Below, one piece after another: positions 1 to 7,504 of a DNA stretch of 64,000 nt; the first letter of the stretch is position 1, and every line of letters begins with the position of its first letter. The stretch is from Nocardia panacis (GTDB lineage: Bacteria > Actinomycetota > Actinomycetes > Mycobacteriales > Mycobacteriaceae), in NCBI RefSeq assembly GCF_003598715.1, contig NZ_QZFU01000010.1, forward strand, positions 248,001 to 312,000. The letters are read 5' to 3'. The notes beneath the pieces are model-generated. The model saw only the letters and a program-made list of their open reading frames with translations. It made no database searches and had not been told where the DNA came from. A program made the translations under genes and the position numbers.

Positions 1-346
1 TCTCGGTCCACAAACCCATGAGCGACGAAATCCCTTGGGCTAGTATGTCATCCAGCCGCGCCGCGCCGCCGCGCACCCAATCGTCGACGGATCGCCCCTC
101 GGCGAATCCGCTCTCGATGGCCAGCCCGTCGAATCCGTGCCGCTCGACCAGGTAGCGCACCAGACGGTGCCGCAAGAGCAGTGCCTCGCGGTTGTAGTGG
201 GCGCTCTCGCCGATCGCGACGATCCGCGCCTGCCCTACCACCTCGTCCAGCCAAGCCAGATCCGTCAGCGATGCGTTCGCGTCCAGGGTGGTCAGGGGGT
301 GGGCCGCCGCCGCGCTCAACCCCGGCACCACAGTCTGTCCAGCCAC
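1..346 (-). CDS. Erythromycin esterase family protein (N-terminal part, cut by window edge)
   Basis: Only the first 115 codons are present; the rest lies before position 1. The GTG start at 346-344 has a GAGAGGGA ribosome-binding site just upstream. The visible protein has the N-terminal signature of the EreA/SuccEB-type hydrolases: a strand ending in 'IVAIGESAHYNRE' (residues about 41-53, carrying the family's Glu and His), and then 'GLAIESGFAEG' with the second conserved Glu. Family members hydrolyse macrolactone esters or related substrates, but many actinobacterial members have no known substrate, so macrolide resistance is not implied. It is divergent from the ArsR-type regulator at 469, which may control it. 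Family call confident, substrate unknown. Confidence 0.82.
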   Translation of the reverse strand, partial: MAGQTVVPGLSAAAAHPLTTLDANASLTDLAWLDEVVGQARIVAIGESAHYNREALLLRHRLVRYLVERHGFDGLAIESGFAEGRSVDDWVRGGAARLDDILAQGISSLMGLWTE

Positions 347-450
347 GGTAAATCCCTCTCGATCAGTGCGATTTCGTCGGACCGAGCCGTTCGCCCGGCA
401 TCGGTCTCAGTGGTTCCAGCAATTGATTCCATTTTTGGAAACAATACCAA

Positions 451-464
451 CTATGGGACCATAG
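451..464. promoter_or_regulatory. Perfect 14-bp palindrome upstream of the ArsR-type gene
   Basis: CTATGG-GA-CCATAG is a perfect inverted repeat ending 4 bases before the ATG at 469. It lies in the 122-bp divergent intergenic region shared with the esterase gene. A second weaker symmetric pair (TTGG / CCAA) sits just to its left. The position fits an operator for autoregulation by the adjacent winged-helix protein; this is inference from symmetry and position only. Confidence 0.4.
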
Positions 465-468
465 GAGC

Positions 469-1062
469 ATGGCCGCCGCAAAGGGAACCTCCGCATCCAG
501 CCCAATCGAACTGCTGCTGCACCCGGTGCGGCTGCGGATCGTGCATGCCATGGCCGACGGTCAACCGAGCAGCACCGCCGAACTGTGCGCGACCCTGCCG
601 GAAATCCCCAAGACCACGGTCTATCGCCAGGTCGGCCTACTGGCCGACGGGGGCATCCTCGACGTGGTGGACGAGCGTCGGGTGCGCGGCGCGGTCGAGC
701 GCTTCTACCGACTGAGCCGCGCCTCGGCACGCATCGATGCACGAGCGGGCGCGGACATGTCCATCGAGGACCACCGCCAAGCCTTCGCCGCCGCCATGCT
801 CACCCTGCTCGGCGAGTTCAACGCCTATCTCGATCGCCCCGGCGCGAACCCATACGCCGACCGCGTCGGCTACCGACAGGGCGTGCTGTGGCTCGACCAA
901 GCCGAGCACGGCGCACTGGGCGCGGAACTGCGCGCCGTCTTGGCCCGCTACCTGGACAACACCCCCACCGCAGCGCGCACCCCGTATCTCACGAGCCTGA
1001 TCTCGTTCCCGAATGCCCGTGTCGCCGAGACGGATTCGGCACAGGATCAGGCCCCCAGCTGA
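469..1062 (+). CDS. ArsR/HTH_20-type transcriptional regulator
   Basis: The 197-residue protein has an N-terminal winged helix-turn-helix: 'IELLLHPVRLRIVHAM' is the typical first helix of the ArsR-like group, and the recognition helix region is 'IPKTTVYRQVGLLADGGIL' (about residues 43-61). The rest is a helical domain of the kind seen in HTH_20 regulators. There is no metal-binding Cys motif, so metal sensing is not suggested. The ATG has an AGGAG site. The last 16 codons lie inside the 545-bp direct repeat, and the reading frame runs 16 bases past the stop of the dehalogenase remnant on the other strand. It probably regulates itself and the divergent esterase. Confidence 0.75.
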   Translation: MAAAKGTSASSPIELLLHPVRLRIVHAMADGQPSSTAELCATLPEIPKTTVYRQVGLLADGGILDVVDERRVRGAVERFYRLSRASARIDARAGADMSIEDHRQAFAAAMLTLLGEFNAYLDRPGANPYADRVGYRQGVLWLDQAEHGALGAELRAVLARYLDNTPTAARTPYLTSLISFPNARVAETDSAQDQAPS

Positions 1063-1558
1063 TCGGCCAGATCCAGGAAGTCGCGGGCGTTGATATCGAA
1101 TTCGTCGGAGAATTCCGTATCGGCCAGCGCGGGATCACCGAATTCGCGCGGGCGCGCGACGAACGCGGTGCGCAGTCCCAGGCTCGCGGCGGCCCGAATA
1201 TCGTATTTGTGACTGGCCACCATCATGATTCGGTCCGGCGCGAGCCCGAGATAGCGGGCGGCCAGCAGATAGCAGGCCGGATCGGGTTTGAAGGCCCCGA
1301 CCATCTCGGCGGTGAAGACCGCGTGCCACGGCAGATCACCGCGCGCGGTGATATTCACGACCGAGGACACATCGGCATTGGACAGCGTCGCGAGCACGAA
1401 ATGCTCGCGCAGCCGATGCAATCCGGGCACGGTATCCGGCCAGGGCGCGAGCTCGCGCCATGATGCCGTCAGTTCCTCGCGACTCGCCTCGGTCAACTCG
1501 ATACCGTATTCGCCCAGCAGTTCGTCCAACCCGGCACGATAGATGGAATGCACGGTGC
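1014..1558. repeat. Left copy of a 545-bp direct repeat flanking a 5-kb insert
   Basis: Aligning this segment with 6556-7100 gives a constant offset of 5542 with no gaps and 8 mismatches in 545 bases (98.5% identity). The repeat starts inside the last codons of the ArsR-type gene and ends inside the dehalogenase gene, at the shared CACGGTGC. On either side of the repeat the two loci are unrelated. The copies bracket 4997 bp carrying six genes. See the matching entry at 6556. Confidence 0.95.
1047..1558 (-). pseudogene. 5'-truncated haloacid dehalogenase remnant
   Basis: This is a second copy of the C-terminal about 170 residues of the dehalogenase at 6589-7284. It starts abruptly at '[14 protein letters not shown]' and keeps the frame to the same stop. 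The first 60 or so residues, including the nucleophile-aspartate motif, are absent. The frame runs upstream into unrelated sequence to a possible ATG at 1598, but the result cannot be an active HAD enzyme. Only a few residues differ from the intact copy, so the truncation looks recent. It was made by the event that created the 545-bp repeats. Confidence 0.88.
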
Positions 1559-1594
1559 ACCTGAGGCGCCCGGATCCATCGGACAGTTCTGCGG

Positions 1595-2359
1595 TCAAGG
1601 TCCGGCGTGGATTGCGGTGGTGTCGCGTTCGATGCGGTATCCGATCTCGACGCGGTCGGCGGGCAGGCTGATGGCATTGACCTCGCAGACGAGTCCGCCG
1701 GGGTCGGTGCTGGTGCGGATGAGCCTTTGCACGGGCACTCCGGCTCGGAGCCCGAACGCCTCGGTTTCGTGCGCGCTCGCCGCGCGGGCGGTCAGATACT
1801 CGTGCCAGGTCAGGGGTCCGTGGCCGGCTTCTTCGAGGCGGTCGTAGATGCCACCAGGGCCGGTGTCGGTGGCTTCGAGAATCGGGAGTTCAGCGACCAG
1901 GGCCAGGGGCAGATAGCTGGCGGTGAGTTGATGAACGGTGCCGGTGCCGGGGTCACCGATGACGCGGTCGCGAATGAGCACTTCGGTTCCGGGTTCGATG
2001 CCGAGCAGTGGCGCGACGTCCCAGGGGGCCGGGACGCGGGCGATGCGTACGGGGCCGAGGGCGCGCCAGTTCTGGGCGGCGGTATCGAAGAAGTATCCGA
2101 TTTCGTCGCGGTATGCCTTGCGATCGCGGGTGATAAGGCGGCGGGGCGGGTTGATGCGTACGCGGGTGCCGCCGCGTCGTACGGCGTCAGCGAGCCCTTC
2201 CTGGGCGAGCAGCCGGTGGACCTTGGAGGCGGTTTCCCTCGAGATGCCGTGGCGGCGGGACAGTTCCTCGCCGGAGGGCAGTAGATCGCCGGGCCGGTAG
2301 TCGCCCCGGTAGATGGCCTCGCGCAGTTCGTCGGCGATCTCACGGTATCGGGGTGCCAC
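1595..2359 (-). CDS. GntR/HutC family transcriptional regulator with UTRA domain
   Basis: The start chosen is GTG at 2359, with AAAGGAGGAG nine bases upstream; an in-frame ATG 29 codons earlier would add a tail with no family features. The 254-residue protein begins with a GntR winged helix (residues about 2-65: 'YREIADELREAIYRGDYRPG', 'LPSGEELSRRHGISRETASK'). A UTRA effector domain follows (about 95-245, with 'VHQLTASYLPL' and 'EVNAISLPAD'). UTRA regulators bind small effectors such as sugar phosphates or histidine-pathway compounds. The gene is divergent from the PIG-L operon, with a near-perfect palindrome between them, so it most likely represses that operon and itself. It is the first gene of the insert between the direct repeats. 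Confidence 0.88.
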   Translation of the reverse strand: MAPRYREIADELREAIYRGDYRPGDLLPSGEELSRRHGISRETASKVHRLLAQEGLADAVRRGGTRVRINPPRRLITRDRKAYRDEIGYFFDTAAQNWRALGPVRIARVPAPWDVAPLLGIEPGTEVLIRDRVIGDPGTGTVHQLTASYLPLALVAELPILEATDTGPGGIYDRLEEAGHGPLTWHEYLTARAASAHETEAFGLRAGVPVQRLIRTSTDPGGLVCEVNAISLPADRVEIGYRIERDTTAIHAGP

Positions 2360-2458
2360 TGGAGGGCTCCTCCTTTCCTGGAGTCTGTCGGCCTGCCGTA
2401 TGCCGACAACATTATTCCTAGGTCTATTTCTTAGTGCCTGCGGCAACGAATCTGCGAT

Positions 2459-2476
2459 AATAATCCTAGTATTATT
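2459..2476. promoter_or_regulatory. Operator-like palindrome between the GntR and PIG-L genes
   Basis: AATAATCCTAGTATTATT is symmetric about CTAG except for one base pair. A related element with the same CCTAG core (ATTATTCCTAGG) lies at 2412-2423. Both are in the unusually AT-rich divergent promoter region. Two copies of a CTAG-centred element next to a HutC-type regulator are a reasonable candidate for its binding sites; the assignment is inferred. Confidence 0.5.
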
Positions 2477-2520
2477 CGATGTTCGTGGCGGGGGTCGCCA
2501 CGGATGAGGGGAGTCCGTCC

Positions 2521-3213
2521 ATGAGCCTTCTCGCTATCGGCGCCCATCCCGATGATGTCGAACTCGGTTGTGGAGCCACCCTGCTGCTCGCCCGCCGGGC
2601 GGGACTGCCCGTCACGGTCGTCGTGATGACCGACGGCTCGCGCGGTCCCGGCGGCGTCGGCGTCCGCGCGGCCGAACAACGGTGCGCGGCAACGCGACTC
2701 GGGGCGACGCTGATCATGCTCGGGTATCCGGACGGGCGGTTGGCGGCCACCACCGAGGTGATCGGCCGATTGGAGGCGATCATCGCGGTCGCCGCCGCGC
2801 GGATCGTGCTCACGCACGCCCGTGAGGATTCACACCAGGACCACCGTGCCGCGGCGGAAGCGACGGTCGCGGCGGCCCGCGCGCATTCGCAGGTGCTGCA
2901 CTACGAGTCGCCCACCACGCTCGGATTCGCGCCAACACTCTTCGCCGAGGTGACCGGTGTGGTGGCCGACAAGCTGGATCTGTTGCGGGAGCACCGATCT
3001 CAGGTGCTCGGGTCGGCGCGCGTGGATCTGGCGGCGATATCCGCGCTGGCCACGGTGCGAGGCGCGCAGGGTCGTGTCGGGGCGGCCGAGGCGTTCGTGC
3101 CCACCCGCGCCCGGCTGGCGCTGCCGGACATCGCGGACCTGACCGATATCGCTGGTGCCCGCGTCGCGCTGCCGGTGGTAGGACCGCATCTCGATCAGGA
3201 GGCCGCCCGATGA
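2521..3213 (+). CDS. PIG-L family deacetylase (LmbE-like)
   Basis: This 230-residue zinc-dependent N-acetylglucosamine-type deacetylase carries the family signature 'AHPDD' at residues 8-12 and the second zinc motif 'HQDHR' near residue 108. ATG 2521 is preferred to an earlier in-frame ATG at 2479 because the catalytic strand then begins right at the N-terminus, as is usual, and GAGGGGAG precedes it. Relatives act on GlcNAc-inositol (MshB), GlcNAc-malate (BshB) or antibiotic sugars; the substrate here is not evident. It is the first gene of a four-gene operon and overlaps the next gene by ATGA. The neighbouring CoA-ester genes suggest a small biosynthetic or catabolic route rather than mycothiol synthesis. 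Confidence 0.85.
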   Translation: MSLLAIGAHPDDVELGCGATLLLARRAGLPVTVVVMTDGSRGPGGVGVRAAEQRCAATRLGATLIMLGYPDGRLAATTEVIGRLEAIIAVAAARIVLTHAREDSHQDHRAAAEATVAAARAHSQVLHYESPTTLGFAPTLFAEVTGVVADKLDLLREHRSQVLGSARVDLAAISALATVRGAQGRVGAAEAFVPTRARLALPDIADLTDIAGARVALPVVGPHLDQEAAR

Positions 3214-4118
3214 ATGCTCTCTCTTTCCGGCACCGCTCGGTCCTGTGCACGCCCGCCACGGCTACGGGCCGATTTGCGCGAGCGGCGCGCGTGGGAGCCG
3301 ATATCGGGCTGGTCGATCTGGAGGACTCGGTGCCCGCTGTGAGCAAAGCGTGCGCCCGTGCGAGCGCCGCCCGCTTTTTCGCCGCAGACACGGCGGACGG
3401 CGCCGGTCGGGCGATCCGCATCAACGCGCCGACCAGCCGCGACGGCTTGCGGGATCTGCTGGCGGTGGCGGCCTACGCCCCGCGCCCCGATATCGTGCTG
3501 GTCCCCAAAACCGAATCACGCGCGGATCTGGCGCTGGTAGCGGCGGTATTGGCGGAAACAGGTCCACCGGTTCAGCTATGGGCGCTGGTCGAGACACCGC
3601 GTGGCCTGGCGGCCCTGGCCCGGATCGCCGACCACCCGCAGGTGACCGCATTGTGCTTCGGCGCGGCCGACTACGCCCGTGCGACCGGCTGCGCCCGGAC
3701 GTGGGAGCCGCTGCTGTTCGCCCGATCACAGATCGTGACCGCCGCTGCCGCGCGCGGGATCGTGGCCCTGGACTCGCCGTTCTTCGACCTGCCCGACATC
3801 GACGGCCTTCGCGCCGAGGCGCACGCGGCGCGAGTGCTCGGATTCGGCGGCAAGATCGCGGTCCACCCGACCCAGGTACCGGTGATCAATACCGTGTTCT
3901 CCCCAACAGCGGAGGAACTGGCCCACGCGCGCACCGTCGCAGAGGCCGCGGACGCTGGTGGCGACCGGATTGCCGTGGTGGATGGGCAGATGGTGGGTCC
4001 GCCGTTCTTCGCCGCCGCCCGCGCGCTGCTGGCTTCCTTCGCCGAGCCAGCAGCAACATCCGCGCCCGACTCCACATCCCGCGACACCACGACCGCCGAC
4101 ACAGGAACCGCCCGATGA
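3210..4118 (+). CDS. HpcH/HpaI aldolase / citrate-lyase-beta-like CoA ester lyase
   Basis: The 302-residue TIM-barrel protein of the CitE/malyl-CoA lyase family opens with 'HRSVLCTPATATGRF', the usual N-terminal strand. The metal-binding 'DLEDSVP' lies near residues 37-43, followed by 'LVPKTES', 'ALVETPRG' and 'CFGAADYA', all typical of CitE-like lyases. Such enzymes cleave or form malyl-, methylmalyl- or citramalyl-CoA. The gene overlaps both neighbours by ATGA, so it is translationally coupled. Pairing with a MaoC hydratase recalls malyl-CoA lyase/mesaconyl-CoA hydratase pairs, which is suggestive but not proof. The C-terminal about 25 residues are a Thr/Ser/Ala-rich tail. Confidence 0.85.
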   Translation: MNALSFRHRSVLCTPATATGRFARAARVGADIGLVDLEDSVPAVSKACARASAARFFAADTADGAGRAIRINAPTSRDGLRDLLAVAAYAPRPDIVLVPKTESRADLALVAAVLAETGPPVQLWALVETPRGLAALARIADHPQVTALCFGAADYARATGCARTWEPLLFARSQIVTAAAARGIVALDSPFFDLPDIDGLRAEAHAARVLGFGGKIAVHPTQVPVINTVFSPTAEELAHARTVAEAADAGGDRIAVVDGQMVGPPFFAAARALLASFAEPAATSAPDSTSRDTTTADTGTAR

Positions 4119-4672
4119 ACGATCCTGCCTCCGCACGCCCCGTAGAGATCGCGGCCCCGCCCGCGTTCCGTCGGCTGAGCTCGAACCGGTTCCGGGAGAA
4201 CATCGGTGGTGGTGTCACCGATTTCATGCCGGGGATGATCCTCGAGCATCGCCCCGCCCGCACCGTCACCGACGCCGATGTCGTGCTGATGGGCACGTTC
4301 ATCGGCAACCAGGTGCCCATACACCTCGATCACGAATTCGCGCGGTCCTCCCAATGGGGCCAACCGCTGGTGTGCAGCCTGATCACGCTGTGCCTGATCG
4401 GAGGCATGTCCACCCGATTCACCTCGGGGCTCACCGTCGCGAATCTGGAATGGCGGCACATCACCCTGCCCGCCCCCGTCTTCGTAGGCGACACCCTGCA
4501 CGCGGAGTCGGAGATCCTGAGCGCACGCCTGTCCGGTTCCCGCCCGCACCTGGGCGTGATCACATGCGCGACACGAGGATTCAAACAGACCGGTGACTGC
4601 GTGCTGCGCTACGAGCGCAGCTTCCTCGTCCCCGCCGACCCCGGTGCCGTGCGCGCGGCCGCCGACTATTGA
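4115..4672 (+). CDS. MaoC-like (hot-dog) acyl-CoA dehydratase
   Basis: The 185-residue single hot-dog domain protein carries the hydratase-2-type active-site segment 'NQVPIHLDHEFARSSQ' (around residues 65-80, with the His of the catalytic pair) and then 'WGQPLVCSLITLCLIGG'. The C-terminal half has 'PVFVGDTLHAESEIL', the usual MaoC strand. These enzymes hydrate enoyl-CoA or dehydrate hydroxyacyl-CoA. ATGA overlap with the preceding CoA-ester lyase implies coupled production. With that lyase it may handle a C4-C5 dicarboxyl CoA ester such as mesaconyl-CoA, which is inferred only. Confidence 0.83.
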   Translation: MNDPASARPVEIAAPPAFRRLSSNRFRENIGGGVTDFMPGMILEHRPARTVTDADVVLMGTFIGNQVPIHLDHEFARSSQWGQPLVCSLITLCLIGGMSTRFTSGLTVANLEWRHITLPAPVFVGDTLHAESEILSARLSGSRPHLGVITCATRGFKQTGDCVLRYERSFLVPADPGAVRAAADY

Positions 4673-4691
4673 ACCGAAGGACACTGCCACC

Positions 4692-5873
4692 ATGAGCGAT
4701 GTCGAGTTCACAGCCCCCAGCGACACTCAGCGCCGCGACTACACCACGCTGGTGATCCGCTGCTTCGGGCACCCCGTGCCGGATATGGCAATGTCCGCGC
4801 GCCACGCGGTGACCCGCGTCGCGGTGCGAGACGGTCGAGTGATCGCGGGCGGGCTCGGATGGGCGGTCCCCCAGTTCTTCGGCGGACGACCTGTTCCCGC
4901 AGCCTGTCTGGGCGTGGGCTGTGTCGCTCCCGAGGAACGCGGCACCCGGCTCGCCGCCGAACTGATGTCCGCACGCCTGGACGCCGTGCGGGCGATCAAC
5001 ACCGCCGCTGTCGCGACGATCTGGACGACATCCAACCGCTACGCGCGCCACTTGGGCTGGCAAGCGCCCACCGAGGTCACCGCCCACCAGGTCGCCACCG
5101 ACGACCTGCGCGCCTCCTACACCTCGGGCAACGGCTACGACATCGTCCACGCCACACCCGTCACCGCTGCCGCGACCCAGGCACAGCACCGACTGGCCGC
5201 CGCATGGAACGGTCCCGTATGCCGGCCCGGCTGGTGGTGGGAATGGAAACACACCCACCTCGACCTGATCAGCTACCAGTTCCATCGCCACGACAGCACC
5301 CCGCACGGGCTGTTGTCACTCGCCTTCGACCAGCACTCACAACGCGGATCCGTAGCGGTGGTCCACGAATTCTGGGCTGCCGACACCTCGGCCGCGCACG
5401 CGATGCTCGCCTTCCTGGGCAGCCATCACAGCCGCTGCGACACTGTCGTCTTCAGGCGAGGAGTACTCCCGCACCACCGGCTGCTACTGCACGGACTGCA
5501 CCGCTACCGCGTCGACCTCACCTGCGCCCCTCCCTGGATGCTGCGCTTGCTAGACCCGGTCGCCGCCGTCTCCCAACGCGGATGGCCCCACAATCACGAA
5601 CTCGACGTCGTGCTCGCGCTTCCGGATCACCCGCACCAGCAGGGAGACCGGTACCGGCTGGAAGTCGCGGGCGGCACGGCCGTGCTCACCCCCACCGAGG
5701 ACCCCGCCCACCTGTGTCTCGACGCCCGGCAGATGGCAATCTGGTACGCAGGTGGCTACCGCAGCGTGACCACCGCCCGCTTCGACGGTCTGCACACCGA
5801 CGACCCGCCGCTGCTGGCGGCCGTGCTCGCGATCACCGCCGACCATGAACCCTGGCTCCCCGACCTGTTCTGA
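4692..5873 (+). CDS. Eis-like GNAT N-acetyltransferase
   Basis: The 393-residue protein has the Eis layout: an N-terminal GNAT domain with an acetyl-CoA loop 'GCVAPEERGTRLAAELM' (about residues 78-94), a second degenerate GNAT domain, and a C-terminal sterol-carrier-like domain. It ends in Phe ('LPDLF'); in mycobacterial Eis the C-terminal Phe carboxylate acts in catalysis. Eis enzymes acetylate amines of aminoglycosides, peptides or polyamines. The start is ATG 4692, 19 bases after the MaoC stop, so it is the fourth gene of the operon. Substrate unknown; aminoglycoside resistance should not be assumed. Confidence 0.82.
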   Translation: MSDVEFTAPSDTQRRDYTTLVIRCFGHPVPDMAMSARHAVTRVAVRDGRVIAGGLGWAVPQFFGGRPVPAACLGVGCVAPEERGTRLAAELMSARLDAVRAINTAAVATIWTTSNRYARHLGWQAPTEVTAHQVATDDLRASYTSGNGYDIVHATPVTAAATQAQHRLAAAWNGPVCRPGWWWEWKHTHLDLISYQFHRHDSTPHGLLSLAFDQHSQRGSVAVVHEFWAADTSAAHAMLAFLGSHHSRCDTVVFRRGVLPHHRLLLHGLHRYRVDLTCAPPWMLRLLDPVAAVSQRGWPHNHELDVVLALPDHPHQQGDRYRLEVAGGTAVLTPTEDPAHLCLDARQMAIWYAGGYRSVTTARFDGLHTDDPPLLAAVLAITADHEPWLPDLF

Positions 5874-5903
5874 CCATCCCGCTCCCGAGCCGAAGCCGGG
5901 CGT

Positions 5904-6383
5904 TCACGCGATCGTCGCCACCGGACCGAGCACATCGTCGATGCGCTTGCGCATCACCGGATGCAGATCCAGACCCGCCAGGTCACCGGGGTCCACCCAC
6001 CGCACCTCGGAAGTCTCCTCGCCGTCGGCATGGGCGCTACCGGAAACGTGGCGAGCATGCAGGCACACCGAGAACTCCTGCAACGCGACCATCCCTGCCG
6101 GGCCGTTGTCGTAAACGATGACATGCCCCGGGTCGGTGTAGATTCCGGCGAACCCGGTCACCGTGACCCGCACCCCGGCCTCCTCCCACACCTCCCGCAC
6201 CGCTGCCTCGGCGATCGTCTCCCCCAACTCGAGCTTGCCGCCGGGCAGCACCCACAGACCGTTGTCACAGCGGCGAGTCAGCAACAACCGTCCCACAGCG
6301 TCCCGCACCGCCGCCACAACGCCGGGGCTGCGCCCGGTCGCGGCGGGCGCGTTCTCGTCATCGAAGTAGTCGACTCTCGGCAC
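5904..6383 (-). CDS. Nudix hydrolase
   Basis: The 159-residue protein has a full Nudix box, '[18 protein letters not shown]' continuing to 'WEEAG' (G-x5-E-x7-REV-x-EE-x-G), which binds the metal for pyrophosphate hydrolysis. The N-terminus '[14 protein letters not shown]' resembles a common actinobacterial Nudix group. The start is either GTG 6383 or GTG 6389; a GGTGGGA element eight bases before 6389 could serve either. It converges on the Eis-like gene and is the last gene inside the 5-kb insert. Substrate not deducible. Confidence 0.85.
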   Translation of the reverse strand: MPRVDYFDDENAPAATGRSPGVVAAVRDAVGRLLLTRRCDNGLWVLPGGKLELGETIAEAAVREVWEEAGVRVTVTGFAGIYTDPGHVIVYDNGPAGMVALQEFSVCLHARHVSGSAHADGEETSEVRWVDPGDLAGLDLHPVMRKRIDDVLGPVATIA

Positions 6384-6555
6384 CCGCACGATTGTGGTCC
6401 CACCTCGCCCGCAATGCGACACCTTTCGTCGGAAATCGACTATCAGTGCACGTTGAGCAAAATGCTCTGCCGCCACGGCACGGGCCACCTTGCCCGGCCC
6501 TTTGGTGGCCGGTCGCGGAGCCGGAACATCGCGTTCATTCAGATCAGTCAGGATT
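6384..6555. other. 172-bp gene-free stretch at the right end of the insert
   Basis: Between the Nudix start and the right repeat copy no convincing reading frame or strong symmetry was seen. It should hold the Nudix promoter. It has no similarity to the body of the ArsR-type gene that lies left of the other repeat copy, which fixes the repeat boundary at 6556. Confidence 0.5.
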
Positions 6556-7100
6556 TGCCCGTGTCGCCGACGCGGATTCGGCGCAGGATCAGGCCCCCAG
6601 CTGATCGGCCAGATCCAGGAAGTCGCGGGCGTTGATATCGAACTCGTCGCTGAATTCCGTATCGGCCAGCGCGGGATCACCGAATTCGCGCGGGCGCGCG
6701 ACGAACGCGGTGCGCAGTCCCAGGCTCGCGGCGGCCCGAATATCGTATTTGTGACTGGCCACCATCATGATTCGGTCCGGCGCGAGCCCGAGATAGCGGG
6801 CGGCCAGCAGATAGCAGGCCGGATCGGGTTTGAAGGCCCCGCCCATCTCGGCGGTGAAGACCGCGTGCCACGGCAGATCACCGCGCGCGGTGATATTCAC
6901 GACCGAGGACACATCGGCATTGGACAGCGTCGCGAGCACGAAATGCTCGCGCATCCGATGCAATCCGGGCACGGTATCCGGCCAGGGCGCGAGCTCGCGC
7001 CATGATGCCGTCAGTTCCTCGCGACTCGCCTCGGTCAACTCGATACCGTATTCGCCCAGCAGTTCGTCCAACCCGGCACGATAGATGGAATGCACGGTGC
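6556..7100. repeat. Right copy of the 545-bp direct repeat
   Basis: This matches 1014-1558 with 8 mismatches and no gaps. Its first 49 bases encode an orphaned copy of the last codons of the ArsR-type gene, and the remainder is the 3' part of the intact dehalogenase gene. Left flank: ArsR complete, dehalogenase truncated. Right flank: ArsR tail only, dehalogenase complete. That reciprocal pattern is the one left by single-crossover integration of a circle carrying this segment. Confidence 0.95.
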
Positions 7101-7284
7101 GCCATCCCGACTCCGGCACCGGCTCGCGCAGCGCGGCGGAATAGGCGCTCCGCCAACGGTTTACGAACTCCGCGCGATCGAATCCGGCCCGGTCGCCGAT
7201 GATCCGAGCCGTCGCCTCCCCTACCGTGCCGAAGAAATCCGTCGCCGTTCCCTGTACATCGAACAGCAGTGCCGCAGGCCGCAT
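6589..7284 (-). CDS. HAD hydrolase, haloacid dehalogenase type II-like
   Basis: The intact 231-residue copy starts at ATG 7284, giving '[13 protein letters not shown]' with the nucleophile Asp near residue 9. The other HAD motifs follow: 'TLSNAD' (motif II), 'GAFKPDP' (motif III Lys) and '[14 protein letters not shown]' (motif IV Asp). The overall pattern is that of L-2-haloacid dehalogenases, but many such proteins act on other substrates. An earlier in-frame ATG at 7335 adds 17 residues without family character. The 3' 512 bp of the gene is duplicated as the remnant at 1047-1558. Confidence 0.85.
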   Translation of the reverse strand: MRPAALLFDVQGTATDFFGTVGEATARIIGDRAGFDRAEFVNRWRSAYSAALREPVPESGWRTVHSIYRAGLDELLGEYGIELTEASREELTASWRELAPWPDTVPGLHRMREHFVLATLSNADVSSVVNITARGDLPWHAVFTAEMGGAFKPDPACYLLAARYLGLAPDRIMMVASHKYDIRAAASLGLRTAFVARPREFGDPALADTEFSDEFDINARDFLDLADQLGA

Positions 7285-7442
7285 CCACGGATTATCGCCG
7301 AACCGCGCCCGTCCCGCCGAACAGGTCTTCGTCACAGGACTTCGCTCAGATTCACGGCGTCATCGCTACCGCCCTTCGCGTGATTCAAGTCACGAACCTG
7401 GCTCGCCACCTCCCCTGCCGGTTGGACTATGCTCACCAATAG

Positions 7443-7458
7443 ATGCGTACATGCGCAT
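7443..7458. promoter_or_regulatory. Inverted repeat in the CDF exporter promoter
   Basis: ATGCG-TACATG-CGCAT, flanked by further A/T bases, lies about 47 bases upstream of the exporter ATG and 16 bases after a TATGCT that could be a -10 box. ATGCG/CGCAT-type symmetric sites at this position are typical for ArsR/SmtB-class metal sensors that repress cation exporters. No such regulator is adjacent, so it would have to act in trans. Confidence 0.4.
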
Positions 7459-7504
7459 ATATTGAGACCGGGACGCGGCACACGAGGACAGGAGCAGGCG
7501 CGCC

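Noticed and set aside
469..1062. Metal-sensing ArsR/SmtB function for the first regulator
   Set aside because: No Cys-rich or His/Asp metal site is present; the protein belongs to the broader ArsR-like winged-helix group.
1047..1598. A complete 183-residue protein on the minus strand
   Set aside because: Everything upstream of 1558 is unrelated to the family and the catalytic Asp motif is missing, so it is better treated as a truncated remnant.
1014..7100. Reading the 545-bp repeats as insertion-sequence or integrase attachment sites
   Set aside because: The repeats are host gene sequence, far too long for att sites, with no transposase, integrase, terminal inverted repeats or tRNA at the boundaries.
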